Source: Tyto alba
Lineage: Eukaryota > Chordata > Aves > Strigiformes > Tytonidae
DNA: 64,000 nt
NCBI RefSeq assembly: GCF_018691265.1
Contig: NW_024881272.1
Span: 24,355,323-24,419,322 of the forward strand
Direction of reading: 5' to 3'
Made by a program: the position numbers and the translations under genes
In this document: one piece after another, positions 1-12,778 of the stretch
Numbering within the stretch: the first letter of the stretch is position 1
How the letters are laid out: each line of letters begins with the position of its first letter
The notes under the pieces: generated by a model
What the model was told of the DNA's origin: nothing
The model's input: only the letters and a program-made list of their open reading frames with translations
The model's database searches: none

Positions 1-230
1 CATTTTTTTATTTCGTAGGATAATTCTGTGTAAATCACCTTAATTAGAAGTGTCAGACGAGCCCGTGAATATCGTACTTAGTAACTAATTTCCTATGTAC
101 AGGTTATAATTTAAAACACATGGATCACTCGCCGAGTGGAAATATGCTAGCCATGAAATAATGTGGGGAGTGTTGGGGTTATTACTATGTAAATGTGTAA
201 TCATTTCAGACCACTGCAGCCTGGCTGGGT
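1..230. promoter_or_regulatory. Candidate conserved non-coding element
   Basis: This AT-rich block of unique-looking sequence is dense in homeodomain-type TAAT/ATTA cores, for example around 50-56 and 86-91. It has no simple repeat and no coding potential. It stands out from the GC-rich sequence that follows. RNF220 introns are known to hold developmental regulatory elements in vertebrates, but conservation cannot be tested here, so the call rests on composition and motif density only. Confidence 0.3.
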
Positions 231-1499
231 GATTAAAGAGAATCCCAAGGTCTCCAAAGATTGTGCTCTCTGCAAGGGCCTAGAGCAAAAAAACTTTAAA
301 AGGCACCGAAAACTGTTTGAACTTTAAAGGTCTTGATTTCCCTTTTACCATTTTTAATTTGTCTGTAGTGTTTATGGAGGGGAAGGTTTCTCTTTGCTGA
401 AGGCCTTTCGATTCTCAGCCCACTACCAGCATCCTTAAGAGGCGTGGGGGGCTGCAGCCACTGTAATTCAGGGGGTTATTTAGCGAGATGGAGGAAAGCA
501 CCCTTAAATTGCAGGGTCTTGGGACTTGGATGACCAGGGCTTGAGCCCATTCCTGGCCCATCCCTGGAAATAAATAAAAACAAATTGCAAATTCTTATTT
601 TCAATAGAGTGGGGCTAAACTGCAAGGAAAGGAGTGGTTCTTAATAATCCTCCAAATGAAGAATAAAATAAACTCTGCCAAGTTATCTAAATCAGTTCTC
701 CTTCCTCATCAGTCCCAGTGGCAGAAGCTTGGCCTTTCAGCTGACCACTGAGACTCTTGTCCTGAAAACTGCAGTTTCCTGGTGCTAACACCATTTCTGG
801 GAGGGATTAATGAGATTCTTCCTCTTTCCATCAAAAAGGAATAATTTTAAACACCTTTAACAAGAAAAGGGAGGAAATGACTTGGGTTTTTTAACCTGGT
901 GTTTGGATTTTAAAGAAAAAAAACAAAATTGTTTCCACTTTGGGCAACTGAGAAATTCAAGGTGGCTCTGGAGATGGGGAGAAGGTGGAAATCTTTCCCA
1001 TCTCCCACGTTTGGGAGCAGGCTGGAGGTGGTCCCAGGGCTGCGTCTCAGGGGGCAGCGGGGACTGACTCTGCTCTGTGCCACCTCCTGGGAGCAGGGGG
1101 GGCAGAGCTGGGGGACGGAGCATGGGGGGCATCCTGCACCCCACAGCAAGCACCTGGCAGTGCATCCCCTCAGGGAAGGGGGGTTGCCAGGGAGGCGATG
1201 CCCCAGCCCGCTCATCGGTGATCCCTGGGAACTGCAGCCGCTTGCTCCGAGAGCAGAGCTGCGGCATTTGGGGTGACCTGATGGTGATGGATAACCTCGC
1301 GTTTCCCACCATTTTGGGGCGGGGGGCGAGGGCGGTGGCACTGGGAGAGGAGCCCCAAGCCCATAGCCCCAAGAGAAAACACCTTCCTCCATCCCTGCTC
1401 ATTTCATAACACCCAGCCATCTGCCAAATCAAGGCAGATTAAAGCCAGCCAAATTCAATTTCTCCCCGCTGCCACTGCAGCTCGGCATCTGGGGCTAAA

Positions 1500-1790
1500 G
1501 TGTCCCCGACAAAGCGAACATGACAGGCACATTGCTTTTTTGTCACATCTAGTACCGTGTTGATCTTCTAAAAGTCTCATAAAAATTTATTGATGTCTCC
1601 CATATTGCTGTGATTGAGAAGAAAGGAGCACGGGTGTGCGGAGCCGGGCGCGCGCGCGCGGGCGAGCATGTGTGCGTGTGTATATTAATGTTTCTGAAGT
1701 AGATCTGATTTGATATGTCTTGTTCTATTGTCAGCATCTGTTTAGCGAGGCTTTTTAATACTTTCTGGCTGCCGATCACTCATCCTTAGC
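1500..1790. promoter_or_regulatory. Candidate conserved non-coding element
   Basis: Unique-looking AT-rich sequence flanks a short GC/GT dinucleotide tract at about 1645-1685. It includes TTTATTGATG and TTTTTAATAC type homeodomain and Fox-like words. There is no credible reading frame. This is inferred from composition only. Confidence 0.25.
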
Positions 1791-2029
1791 CTGGGATGCA
1801 GGCTTGCATACAAATTTTGTTATTAAACACAATTCCATTCCCCCCCCTTCCCCATCCTCCGCCTCCCCCCACTAACCTCCCCCCTCCATGCACCCATCCA
1901 TCATCTCCCCGGGGCTATGGGGAGCTGGGAGCCAGCCACCCCACCGGCGTGCACTTACAAGCACAGGCACTGGGCTTGGCAACATATTTCAAGAGCCTTT
2001 TGCCTGCTGCAGGTGCTTTGCATTGACAA

Positions 2030-2230
2030 ATCGAATCATGGGGAAATAATTTATTTCCTAATGCTGTTTGCAGCATGTTAGCAGGAGAATTTACATGAGA
2101 GAGATTACTTTAATAACCAAAAAATTACAGTGCAGGCCTCCCCGCCATGTCGGCTTTGATATGTAATTGTTTCAAGTTTAACCTGTCTGGAGGGGGGAAG
2201 GTGTTATTAAATCTATAGCATCTCCCGCTG
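2030..2230. promoter_or_regulatory. Candidate conserved non-coding element
   Basis: This AT-rich, repeat-free block contains several homeodomain-like cores (AATAATTTATTT near 2045, TTTAATAACC near 2110, TATGTAATTGTTTC near 2160). It sits about 600 bp before a coding exon. No open frame or known repeat explains it. Cross-species alignment would be the test. Confidence 0.3.
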
Positions 2231-2821
2231 GTGAGGGCAGGCGAGGAGGAGCACCGTGGCGGGGACCTCCTTCCCTGCTAAATGGGGAACAAGCTGAATT
2301 AACAAATCACTCCAGCCTCCGGCAGAGCTGCTGCCTCCACAGCACGGCTGGAGCTGGGGGGATCTTCTTTCCCTTGCTCTTGCACCGATTTAATCGCTTT
2401 CTTTTTCCTTCTCTCCTTTTTTTTATTGTGCCTGACCCTACACAGGGCTCGCCACCTCCACTCCCCTCCCCTTGGCTTTCTTCCCCGTGTGCCTGCAGGC
2501 TTGCTCCCTGCTTTTCCCCAGGTCTGGGAAAGAAGCTGTTCAAGCCCCCAAGGAGAGGGAGAGTCGGGATTCGACTCTGCATTGTGCATCTGGGTTTGGG
2601 GGGGTTCCACGCGTAGGACCATTTTATTCCAGCTGGAGAAACAGTAGGCACTGCCCGCTTTTTCATGCCCCTGCAGTCAGGGTGAGGAGACTCTTGTTGG
2701 CCTGGGGAAGGGGAACCGTGTTCTTCGCCATTTGACCTTGTGAGATCCCTCAAAGCACATCACCCCCTTGCCTGCTGTAGTGGTTTTGTGACTCTGATCC
2801 CATTCTCTTCTCTCTTGGCAG

Positions 2822-2867
2822 CAAGAGCTCCATCCTGAAGGATGCCATGGCAGCGGGCACCCCCAAG
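2822..2867 (+). CDS. RNF220: RNF220 coding exon, residues ~254-268
   Basis: This 46-nt exon begins with the last base of a Ser codon and then gives KSSILKDAMAAGTPK, which matches the human KNSLLKDAMAPGTPK segment with four conservative changes. It is bounded by a TTGGCAG acceptor (AG at 2820-2821) and a strong GTAAGT donor at 2868. It ends in phase 0, which fits the next exon at 12779. The segment lies between the N-terminal region of RNF220, which is outside the window, and the conserved middle region. It is too short to detect by frame length alone and was recognised by homology and splice signals. Confidence 0.9.
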
Positions 2868-5800
2868 GTAAGTGAGCACAACTCAGCACACTTCCCCACC
2901 CTGAGGGATGCTCTTTACACTCCCTCGCCTTCCCAGCCTGCTACTTGGTGTCTCCCGGGAAGGTGGCCATGCTTTGGGAGCCAGCCAGCACTGGGGGAAG
3001 CTGCTGCCCCCAATTCACTCACTGGGCTGGGGTGGCCAAGTCCCCACACAGGGCTCTCTCGTTCCCCGTGCAGCTGAGGGACGGAGGAGCTGAAGGACCC
3101 AGCGGGCTCCAGGACTCCAGATTGTGTCTAATGACAGCTAATGAGAGCTGATCACACGCAGGCTGAGCTCAGCCTGGGAAATCATGTGCAGGAGCTCATG
3201 GAGCCAGAGCCATATGCCAGCTTTGGAAGAGAGGAGTAGGACTGCCTCAGGGGAGTGAAGCACACCCAAGGAGGAGCCCAAATCACTAAAAGACCCCATC
3301 TCAGCTGCAGCCCCCTCCCCCAAACCCTCCCCCCATCCCTTTGGCTCAGAATGAAAAAATATAGGGAGGATCATGGCATCACTGCAAGGGGTATCATTCA
3401 CTAATCAGTATTACTGTTAGCTGGGCTTCATACGATACATCAGTGGGAAGGACTGGAGCTTGGGCGGGCAAGTGGGTGTCGGGGAGCACTGTAGGGCAGC
3501 TACGAGTTGCACGGCCTCTGAAAACCATGCTGTACTCTCCAAGGTGGGCAAAGACAAGGGGTCCAGGCTTCCCTATGCTTCTGGTGACACAGTGCAAGCC
3601 AGGGAGGCTCCTGGCCCCCAGGGAATGACAGGGCATCTCTCACGGGAGGTCTCTGTGCTTGTTTTAATGGAATTGACTTCAGGTCTTGCTCTTCCTTTTT
3701 CTTCTGGAAGATTTGGGTCGTTTTTGAAATTTCAGTTCTAGGTTTTCCCCTTGGGGATGGGTGCATTGCTAAGCACATCCACACCTTGTCCGCCGTGCCA
3801 AGAGAGGGGCCAGGGAGTCACCGTGCTGACCCAAGTTCCCAGCAGAGACACCTCCCAAGTCAACCCAACAATTTCCCAAACCCTCCAAGGGAAAATAAAG
3901 ATCACAGCAAAACTCTGTAGTGCTCCACACCTTCAGCATTACCACCTCCTGCATGACTACCCCTGTCTCCCATGCCCTGTCCCAGGGCAGACTGGGAGGA
4001 GAGCGGAGACCTGACTATTTCTCCCTTGAAAAACAAACAGAGCAGAAAGCAATCCCCAAGCCCGCCCACCATTGAAAATCCACAGAGCGTGAGGCTCCCT
4101 TGGGATGTCTCAAAGGAGCAGGAAAATGCACCCGCAAAATGAAAGCAGCTGGACCCTGCAAGCTTCCCTTTCCCTCTTTGTCAGCTCTGAGTGTAGATAT
4201 CTCAACAGTCCCAAACACATCGCCTGCGACGGAGAAGGACGGCTAGGAAGACAGATTAGCTGTTTGGAGGGAAACGCAGCGAGTGACTGACAGAGACCAG
4301 ATAAAGAAGAAGGTCCATCTCGTGGCAGGGCCATGCTTTTGAAGTTTCCATTGACAAAGAATCCCATTTGCCTTGAGCGAGGGGATTAAACTGGGACTGG
4401 AGCGTCGTTCTATGTAAAAGAGATCAATCGTCCCCTGTCACCACATGGATCTTTTCCTTTTGCCCGTCACGTCTGGGGCTAAGAACATTAACTTCAAGAA
4501 GCCAAGAGAGCAGGGAGGGAGAGGGTGAAATCAGGAAATCTTTCATTCCCTTCTCAGAGAGCTTGAAAGCCTTTCAGCCCAGGAGGATTCATTATTTCTA
4601 GGTGGCTTTTGCTGGGCGACAAGTCCTGTGTGGCATGGAAAGGCACAGCACTGTCACCTTCACCTGAGCCTGGTATTAAAGGCTCCTTTGTAACTGGGAG
4701 GGCTGAGTAGGAGGGTGTTGGTAGATGAAGGCTGTTCTTTCCCTTTGTGCCCACTGAGTGTTTGCAACATGGCCTGGGAATAGCCCATCAGAATGTGAAG
4801 TCCCTCCAAGAAAGTTCTGTTGTGGACAAAACTGGGCCACTGGGCCACCCTTAACAGGGGTCCCAGGCAGAGGGATGGGGGACACACCCCCAGGGTGGGC
4901 TTGCAGCCCATTTCCAGGCACCCAGGCATCACTGGCGGTCTGGCAGGCACTGCCTGGGAAGACCTGGGGCCTGTGCCATGTCCCACTTCCCACCCTGGGC
5001 ACCAGTGGAAGGGGTCGCGAGGACTGCAGGGACTGCCACAACATTTCCTGGCTGGTCCTTCTCCTGGTGCCAACAAAAGGGCCAGCAGCTCCAGCCACGC
5101 AGCAGCAGGAGAAAGGGGCTGCACCTCCCCATCCCTTGGGAGAATCCCCTGGCATCGTGGGCAGTGGCGTGGGCAGTGGCGGGCTGGTTCCACCCGGGGA
5201 CATGGGAGCTGGGGTGGAGTGCAGGCTAGCAGTGTTACTTTTGTGGTCACCAGTGGCTTTGAGACCACTGTGGAACTCTTTTAGGACCTTTGCATACAGT
5301 ATCAGTACCATCACTGTTTCTGTGCTGCCCTGAGGCTCTTCTCAGGGTACAGCTGAGGGCAGGGGATTTAACCCCGCTGTGCTCTGACTCCTGGCTCTGG
5401 TCCCATCCCTTCCCCACAGTTGCCCTGGCAATTGTCTCTCCTGGCAATAAAAGCCCAGATGTAAACCCATGTTCCTCACTTGCCACTTTCCTGCCCCTGC
5501 AGACCTGTCACTCACTGCACTGGGCCAATTTTCATGGTGATATGTCAAAGAAAATCCAATCACTCAACATGAGATGTGATGAATGCAGGATTATTGTATC
5601 AGGTTCTTCTATTATTGAAGCTGACAGAGGCAAGCAAGGGCTGTGAGCTGGGGGGCTCCGGCCAACATGTTTGCCCTTTGCCTGGGCTCTCTCTGCGGAG
5701 GCAGTGCTGAGGGGGAGGGCAGCTCCACAGAGTTCAGGATTCTCCCTTGCTTCGTATGAGAGACCAAGCCCAATCCATCGTGCCATGCCAGTGTGGACAA

Positions 5801-7289
5801 GCAGCCGCCAAACTGGTGTAATGAGCCTCAGGATGAGATTTCTACCCAACTCTGACTGCCACTTACTTAGGAAAGCTGGTGACAGCAAGCTGGGCTAGAT
5901 GAAACACCAAGGGTGGGAAAACAGATTCTTCACCAAGGAGAAGTTTCAGCGTTGGTGAGAACAGATGCTTCACACCCATGGGAAGGGATGGAGGGTGTCC
6001 TTGCTCTTGCTGAGCTAGAGAGCGCAGCTCCATGGTCCCGTTCTCTGGTGTGGTTGTTTGCTAACCTTTCACTGTCTTCCTGGGTCACCATGGGGAAGCC
6101 CAACACCAGAGTCACTCAGGAGGACACTTTCTGAAGGTGTGTCCAAGTCAGCCATGCTCCAGAGCTCTGTGAGCCCAGAGGTTCCCTGCAGCACTCCCCA
6201 GCATGGCCAGAGCCTGTGTCTCTGGCAAATCAGGCAGCAGGGATGTCTTGCAGAAACATATGAGCAGCAGCACAGGCTCCGGCCAGGCTTGTGGCTGCCC
6301 AGGAGTCTGTACGTAGCCCTCAGCAGCATGAAATTCCCCTGGGCATCATTCCTGGTCTTCACACTCCCCCTCTCGCCTTGGCTGCCTCTTGCAAGGGGTT
6401 GCGCAGGAGAGGAGCACATGTTGGATTGAACCCGTGTTGGTGAGGTGTATGAGCAGTGTAAATCCAACTGTTCCCACTCTCTCTTGAGCAGCCAGCAGTA
6501 ACTCTGGGAACCAGCAGCCCCAGGTCCTCGTAGCTACCTAAGAGCACTTCTTTACCACTGCCTGCCTGGCCCACGGCTCTCCCTCCATGAGCCATGATCT
6601 AGGTGGGATATCATCTCTGCCTAGAGAGATCTCAACCCCTAAATTTCAGGACATTAGCTGCAGACTGTTACCTGTCACCTACCAGGTGAACACTTATATC
6701 CCCTGTGGAAGTGGTGGTACTGGCCACTGAAGGGGAAAAGCAGGGCTCCATGAAGCATCCCAGCTCTCACGGCGGGTTCAGCACTGGTTTTCTGCTGCTG
6801 CTTGCTAATACATGACTGCAAATTGCCTTTCCCACTAACAGTCCAGTCCGTATGCTGGCTCCTGCTGCAAACAAACACTGACGTGAGCGGCCAGGAGCAA
6901 AATCCATCTCGTGCACCCAGCAGATGCTTGCGGCTGGTTTGTTTAGGTGTGCGCCCAGCTCCTCGGAGGGTGCCCGCAGGCAGGCAGCCAGCGCGCTGCT
7001 CCGAGACCTCCAGCAGAGCTGGGAACCAAGCCACAGTGCCAGAGCCCTTTGATTCCCCCACCCACCTCCGTGATTTTACAGCTTCACCGAGCAGTTTGAG
7101 AGAGAATTACAGCATCTAGAGGGAAATTTGACCACTAAAGCCCTCCAAGGAAAAAGAGCTTTGAAGCAAGCAAGATTTGGAGCCTTAAACCTTGACAGAA
7201 TGTCTGTATTAAGCCCTTCCCAGCTGCCTCGCTCGAGATGAAATTTCTAGCACAATCATTTAACTTCTCCGTATCATGTCTGGTGCTAG

Positions 7290-7435
7290 GAACAGGGGAT
7301 GGGTGTCAGGGCCCTGGGGTTTTAACTCCTTCTCTTGTGTCACTGACTCACTGCAGGGGTTGGAGAAGTCACTCACCGTATCTGTGCCCCCTTCCTCTGT
7401 AACTGTGATTTACAAGGAAAGATTAAAAAGCTAAA
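7290..7435 (+). mobile_element. MIR-type SINE remnant
   Basis: The block around 7310-7435 follows the layout of a MIR element in sense orientation: a 'gg-gttt-aactcc' segment, then a 'cactgactcactg' segment, then GAAGTCACT and CTGTGCC followed by 'tcctctgtaa'. This is the MIR core and 3' half in the expected order, heavily diverged. MIR relics are widespread in amniotes. Boundaries are approximate. Confidence 0.6.
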
Positions 7436-8453
7436 TCTGAGTATTGTGGCAAAGCTATGGCCAAGATGGGGACACAAGAACAGCCCACAGATATGCGAAG
7501 GAGGGGAAATCGTGTAGGATGAACATTGGCTGGCCATGCTCCCTGCCAGTTTGGGGTGATGAATACCAGAGCCACTCCAAAAAAAATCTCTGCCAGGTTT
7601 TATTCCATAAAACAAATTACCCCATGAACAAACAAAGCCCCTCACTCCCCTTGGGCCAAACAGCTGTGCCCTCCCATTAGTCTGGGGGAAAACACTGTGT
7701 TAAGTAGGAGTGGAGAGGGATGTGGTCGCGGAGGGAAGCCGGACAGACTGGCAGACCCCGGCAGACCCTTGCCAGACCTCTTTCCCTCTCCATCCCCAGT
7801 GCGCCGACGGGCAGTCCTGCTGGAAGGGGCCCCTTTCCCCACCATGTAGCTGATGTCTCGCCCAAGAGGACCCAAAGCTCAATTGCAATCCCAGGTGTGA
7901 CTGTAACATGCACAGAAATAAATCAGTAGCTCACATTTCTGTAAGCTTATTCTGCTTGTGGACCACTGGAATCTTTCAGTGAAGGCCAGAAGCTGCGGAT
8001 ATCATTATTTCTGTTCACTATTCACACGCTTCTCACATTTAAGCCTTTCATCCCCAGCTCCGTCCCACCTTTATCTCTGCCAGCTAAAAGCCACTAGATA
8101 ATTTTACCTCTAACTTTCCCAGGAGCAAATGTGGACCCACCAAAAGCTTCTAGGAAGCTCAGCTCTAATAGTAGCATCTTTGTGTTAGGGATCCTCCAGC
8201 AATAACATAAAAAACGGCTAGCAGAGTTAAGGGGGGAAATCGCAGCAAGGCCTGGTATCACTCATTGCTTTCGGGTTACAGTTCCCAAGTGATAACAGCT
8301 ATTAGCAACACTTTGACGGCTTCCCTACCGTGGAGGGGAGGGCAGGAGACAGAAAACATGTCAAGCCATCACCTCCATGTTAAGTGATAAGTACCTATTT
8401 AGAAGGCAGAGTTAAAGCTGAATGCATCAAGCAGGGAACACTTTGTGCCAAAA

Positions 8454-8480
8454 TAAATAAAAAAAAAAAAAATAAAAAAA
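8454..8480. repeat. A-rich simple repeat
   Basis: A run of A with scattered T (AATAAA-type units). It could be an old retroposon tail or simple slippage; no element body is recognisable next to it. Confidence 0.8.
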
Positions 8481-8639
8481 GGCCATATAGATACATAAAA
8501 AGCGGGGTTAGGGTATTTGTTCTGCTGACAGCAGCTGTGACGGATTGTTTAAGAAAAATAGACTCCCTGTGTTTTTCCAGGGCTATCAGAAAGCAGGAGT
8601 CCAGCACTTTAATACTCTCAAATGACTGGCCTTGAGAGG

Positions 8640-9300
8640 CAGCAGAATGTCAGCGGCACCGGCTGGGCTCTCCCGGCGCTGACACCTGCCCCGGCTGCCG
8701 GCGAGAGGCAGCGCTGAGGGCCGGGGGGCAGCGCATCCAGGCAATTTCCATCCATTTCCTCGGGGCCCACGGCTTCACCCTGACACCCTCACGCTGCCCC
8801 GGGGGGGCCAGGAGCCGGCAGCGTGTTGGCACGCGTGCCCTTGCCCGCGTCCGTCGCCTCGGAGCTGCCCACGGCTCCTCCGCCCGAGCAGGGAGCAGCA
8901 GGTCCCGAGAGCAGTGGGCTGGGATCACCGCGGCGGGCACACCGGCCGCATGATGCGCAGCCCGTTCGTGCCGAGACTGCCCCTCTGCTTATATACGTAA
9001 ACTATATGTTGTTCCTAACGGCAGTGAGGCCGACAGAACATTTGCAGGCGCCGCGGCCCATCCCTGCAGCATCGCGGAGGGCGTCGGGAGCTACCAGGGT
9101 GCGACCCCGCGGCGTGAGCAAGGCTTACTTGGCCTCTGCTTCCTGGGGTGCCACATCCCCGGGGGGAGCCCGGATCCACGGACACAGGCGGGTAAAGCCG
9201 TACATCCAGATGTGTCCCTTCCCCGTGGCATGGCACAGCTGGGCTCCAAGGGGTAGGAAGGAACCGCCGAGCAGGGCCATGGCTGCCCAGCACGGCAGGA
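8640..9300. promoter_or_regulatory. CpG-rich patch inside intron (orphan CpG island candidate)
   Basis: CpG dinucleotides are much denser here than in flanking intron, for example around 8820-8950 and 9040-9120. A short AT-rich unique segment (about 8990-9020) is embedded in it. No first exon with a convincing donor in RNF220 frame was found. The patch could be an alternative RNF220 promoter, a regulatory CpG island or only a GC-rich segment. The long frames here (plus 8823-9395; minus 8650-8940) are consistent with base composition. Confidence 0.4.
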
Positions 9301-9339
9301 GGGGCAGGAGGAAGGAGGGAGTACAGGGCTTGGACAAGA

Positions 9340-9610
9340 TTGATGGCCTCGTTGCCATTAAGAAAAAAATTAGCCGGTGGCGGCTATCATATTAAAGGGT
9401 GAAGAAGCCGTGAATTATTTTCTTAAAGATCTTATCACTTACAATGATAATTTTACCTTCCAAAAGGCCACTTTTAATGAGGCAAGCCAGGCAAAAAGTC
9501 ATGATTTAATGCCAGATTTTTTTTTCCAAACACATTTTACTGCTTTTTTGTCCATGTTTAAAAAGCGCTGGTGACCTTTTTTTATTTAGCTTGCCCCAGG
9601 TGTAATGCTC
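9340..9610. promoter_or_regulatory. Candidate conserved non-coding element
   Basis: There is an abrupt change from CpG-rich to AT-rich, repeat-free sequence. It holds homeodomain- and GATA-like words (GAATTATTTT near 9412, CTTATCACTTAC near 9431, ATGATAATTTTA near 9444). Position and texture suggest an enhancer next to the CpG-rich patch. This is inferred; alignment to other vertebrates is needed. Confidence 0.35.
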
Positions 9611-11719
9611 AGGCTGATCCTCTCAGGGTTTATAACCTCCGCAGAGAGTGCCTTTACCCAATGGAGAGATGATTTAAAGGCAAGGGAGAAATATGAGGCT
9701 GCACGGCCACTTGCACAAGGCCCTTGCTCCATCTTTGACGCTGGGAGTGTGGTTTGCCAGGGGAGCAGGGACCGGGGAGGGAGGAAGGTGCTCTCGCCCC
9801 GATAGCCCCACTCAGATGCACCTTGAAGGGGAGTTGGGCTGAACTAGCAACCAGGCGAGTAGGAGCTAGCTGGTGGCCCCTCCCCAGGGGGAAAAGGGAC
9901 ATCTCAGCATCAAGGCTTGTTCCTGTCTGCACGCAGAGCACCCAGGGCCACGTTTTTGGGGTGGGATGCCAGAATGTGGGTCTTTCTTGCAGGCTGGGCA
10001 TGCACAAAGGAGGGCAGGTGTAAAACTGCCTTTTCCCTCCGCAGCCATCTTCCCAGGTGCCAGTCGAGAAAGGGATGGGGATCGTACTGCTGCCCCTTCC
10101 CCGCTTGCCAGTACCCAGGTGGGAGTGGGCAGTGTGGGTGCAGAGGGCAGCAAATCCTCAGCTTGCCATGCTGTGGCCATGCATCCTCACTGCTTAGCCA
10201 TTGGGTAATGGCCCCAACACAACGATTTGGGAAAAAAAGAGGCCAAAATTGGGATGTCAGCGAGGCTGGCCTAATGCAGAAATGAAAGTCACCCTGATGG
10301 CAAGTGCCTTTCCTAATCCCTTAGCTCCTGAGCCTGCACCCCTGCCTGCTCCCACAGCTGCCTGAAAGGCAAAGTGTGGCATGGCGCACAGAAATGAGAA
10401 AAACAAATGAAGTCAAGTTTCCTAAGAGTGAAGGGGAAGTGTGACTTGGCATCTCTAACGCTGTGTTTAACATGCCGGCGAGGTATTTAGAATTGAAGTG
10501 CTTGCACACAATTTAAAAATAGACAGTTTATTAATCTAAACTGCAAGTGTATGTAGAAGAGGCCTCAAGATTGACATCTTTGGGATTAGTTTAGCCCTTC
10601 GTTTTTCCAGAGGTCATCGCCATGGTGCTCAGGAGGTTTGTGGAATAAATGGGGCCAGCATTCTTCCTGGGACCACACGCTAAAAACTAATACATAACGT
10701 TTAATTTACTGTCTCCATAGCTAGCCCAACCATTTTTCACATAATAATATTGGATTAGAGCTACCAGAAGCTGAGGGGGGAGCTGGAGGCGGGGAGGGTT
10801 TGTCTGTCTGTCGCCAAGGAATGGCGAGATGGGTATTTCTCCCCTTCTCCAGAATACATTGGAAGACAAAACAGATTTAACCCTCTGAGCTCCAGGGTGC
10901 TTGACTCATTAGAGGAGGGGAAGGGCATTAACACAGCTGAAATCAGGGCTGTTGTTCTGGGTCACACCACACCTGAAAGCTTTGAGCCCCATTCCTCTGT
11001 TTTATAGGACATGTGCAATCTTGCTTCTTCAAAAATGGTTCTCATTCTCCATTTAGAAAACAAAGAAACCAAACAGCAGGAGGAGCTTGGGGTCTGCACT
11101 CTGCAGATATTCTCCTGGTGGCTTCGCATAGTTATCTGAGGGCTTCTCCAGAAATAAATGAGCTGCTTACCAAAAGCCATCATCAGTAGGGTTCAGCCAA
11201 CATGTGAGGCCGGAGAGCCCCCCCTGCTCTGCCCGTCTCTCCCCTGGGAAGCGGAGGCTGGTCTCTTGGGGCAGCCCTCACTGGGTGCCCCCATCCCCGT
11301 GGGCTCCCACCGGCCCTCCCAGCACCTGGCATCCCGGCTGGGCTGAGCCAAGCAGCGTGCCAGCTCCAAGATGTGGTCAGCACAGCCCCCGGCATCGGTG
11401 GAGGAGCCGTGCCTGGGGAGATAACTGAGCACCCCAGCAAGTAACTCCCTCATGACCCCTTTCAAGATGTCACATCTCTGCACGGCCAGTAGAGCCATGC
11501 TTTAGGGCAGAGACTTGTGGTGCTGGCAGGGATGTGGCTCTTGCTCTCGCGGCAAGGCTGACAGCTCATGCCCGTGGGGCTGAACCCAGCATCCCAAATG
11601 CTCCTCCGCCGCCTCCATCCCAAGCCTGCCCTCCCTCCATGCCCATGCCAACCGCGCTGCCATGCTTTTCTCTCCGGGAGATCTGTCTGAGCCCGGGGGG
11701 AACACATCCTGCTGACTGA

Positions 11720-12130
11720 ACCAATTTGTAGGCTGAGTAATTTTTCCACTTGCTCATATCTTTCCAAAAAATGCACATTTTTTCACGTTTCATTTCAGCC
11801 CAGAGGCAAATGTTTCTGGAATACTTGCCTTTCTCCAAGGTATTATGCTTTTTAATAATGTTGTCACCACACTTGACCTGTCCAATTCAGATGATATCTA
11901 CACTTCCCTTCGCAAACATACACATCTCCAAGCAGTCATTTATTGTCGAATCTTGCCAGCTGATTCTCAGAAACAAACATCTGGAGAGCTGCATTTCCAG
12001 TGTACATTTTTTTACAATGCATTGGGCTATATTTAGCCTAGCTTAGCTAATTTATATTTTTAATTAGAATTTTAAATTGCATTTTTCCCTCAAACTCTTC
12101 TAATAATAAAGTTCACTGGCAACTCCGTGT
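11720..12130. promoter_or_regulatory. Candidate conserved non-coding element
   Basis: AT-rich unique sequence lies about 650 bp before the exon at 12779, with repeated TTTTTCAC/TTTCAT words and a TAATTTATATTTTTAATTAG block at 12049-12068. The plus-strand frame at 11750-12046 is not supported as coding: it has no homology I recognise and no splice context. Confidence 0.3.
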
Positions 12131-12778
12131 ACATTTTTTTTAGATACTGTCAAACTCCTGCAGTAATTTTCCCGCTAGAGTTCACTGTGTGTAGAATTTA
12201 GACTTACCTACTATTGACTTGAAGTTTATCAGTGATTTCTTAGGTCTCAAATATCACTGATCTTTTTAACCTTCTAAAAGGCCCTTTTTTTCTGTGCTAC
12301 TTATTAAAATAAATAGCATCATTACAGAAGGAAGAGGTAGTTGTGCTGCAAAGGTGCTGAGAGCTTTAGTGCGGTTTACAAAGCTATTGAGAGATTTAGT
12401 GGCTCTTAGAGCGATGGGTGAGGGCACGTAAGCACTGCTCCACATCAGCACGTTTTCGCCTCTTACCGTGTGAATTTCTGGTGTGGACCTCATGCATCAT
12501 TTCCAGCAGGGATTGGTTCTGCCCCCAGCCACCAGACCTGGGGACAAAATGACCATCCCTTTGTTACCTGATGCATTTGCCCTTTGCTAGAGCCTGCAGC
12601 CCGGTCCCCTCATGGGGCAGGGCCCCACAGGAAGCGCAGAGCCAGCCCCACAGCCCATCAGTCCAGCCCAGCACAGCCCCACATCCCGGCAGACGTTCTC
12701 CGTGGCTTTGAGGACAGCTTAGCGAAGGGCAGAGAGCTCGGCAACGCTCACAGCATGAATTTCTCCTCTCTCTTGCAG

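Larger units (their letters stand above)
1..2821 (+). other. RNF220: RNF220 intron (3' part; starts outside window)
   Basis: This is non-coding sequence before the first recognisable RNF220 exon and ends in an acceptor with a pyrimidine-rich tract at 2805-2821. No exon of the N-terminal half of RNF220 is recognisable here, so that part lies upstream. The stretch contains a short alternating GC run near 1647-1661, a C-rich tract at about 1841-1907, and AT-rich blocks that look like conserved regulatory DNA (listed separately). The open frames on either strand at 857-1432 are GC-rich chance frames with no recognisable domain. Confidence 0.8.
2868..12778 (+). other. RNF220: RNF220 intron, 9.9 kb
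   Basis: This intron runs from a GTAAGT donor to a TTGCAG acceptor. It is GC-rich with many long chance open frames, for example overlapping minus-strand frames at 4660-5314 that show no domain and no splice context. It contains a MIR-type SINE remnant (about 7290-7435), an A-rich tract at 8454-8480, a CpG-rich patch (8640-9300) and two AT-rich candidate regulatory blocks (9340-9610 and 11720-12130). I see no other exon in it. Confidence 0.8.

Noticed and set aside
857..1432. 191-codon minus frame and overlapping plus frames
   Set aside because: Low-complexity Pro/Ser/Gly-rich translation typical of GC-rich non-coding DNA.
4660..5333. Overlapping frames of about 190-212 codons on both strands
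   Set aside because: GC-rich intron with low stop density. The frames overlap each other in several phases, have no domain and have no splice or promoter context.
8823..9395. 190-codon plus frame in the CpG-rich patch
   Set aside because: Ala/Arg/Pro-rich composition from CpG content. It runs into a clearly AT-rich non-coding block and shows no homology that I recognise.
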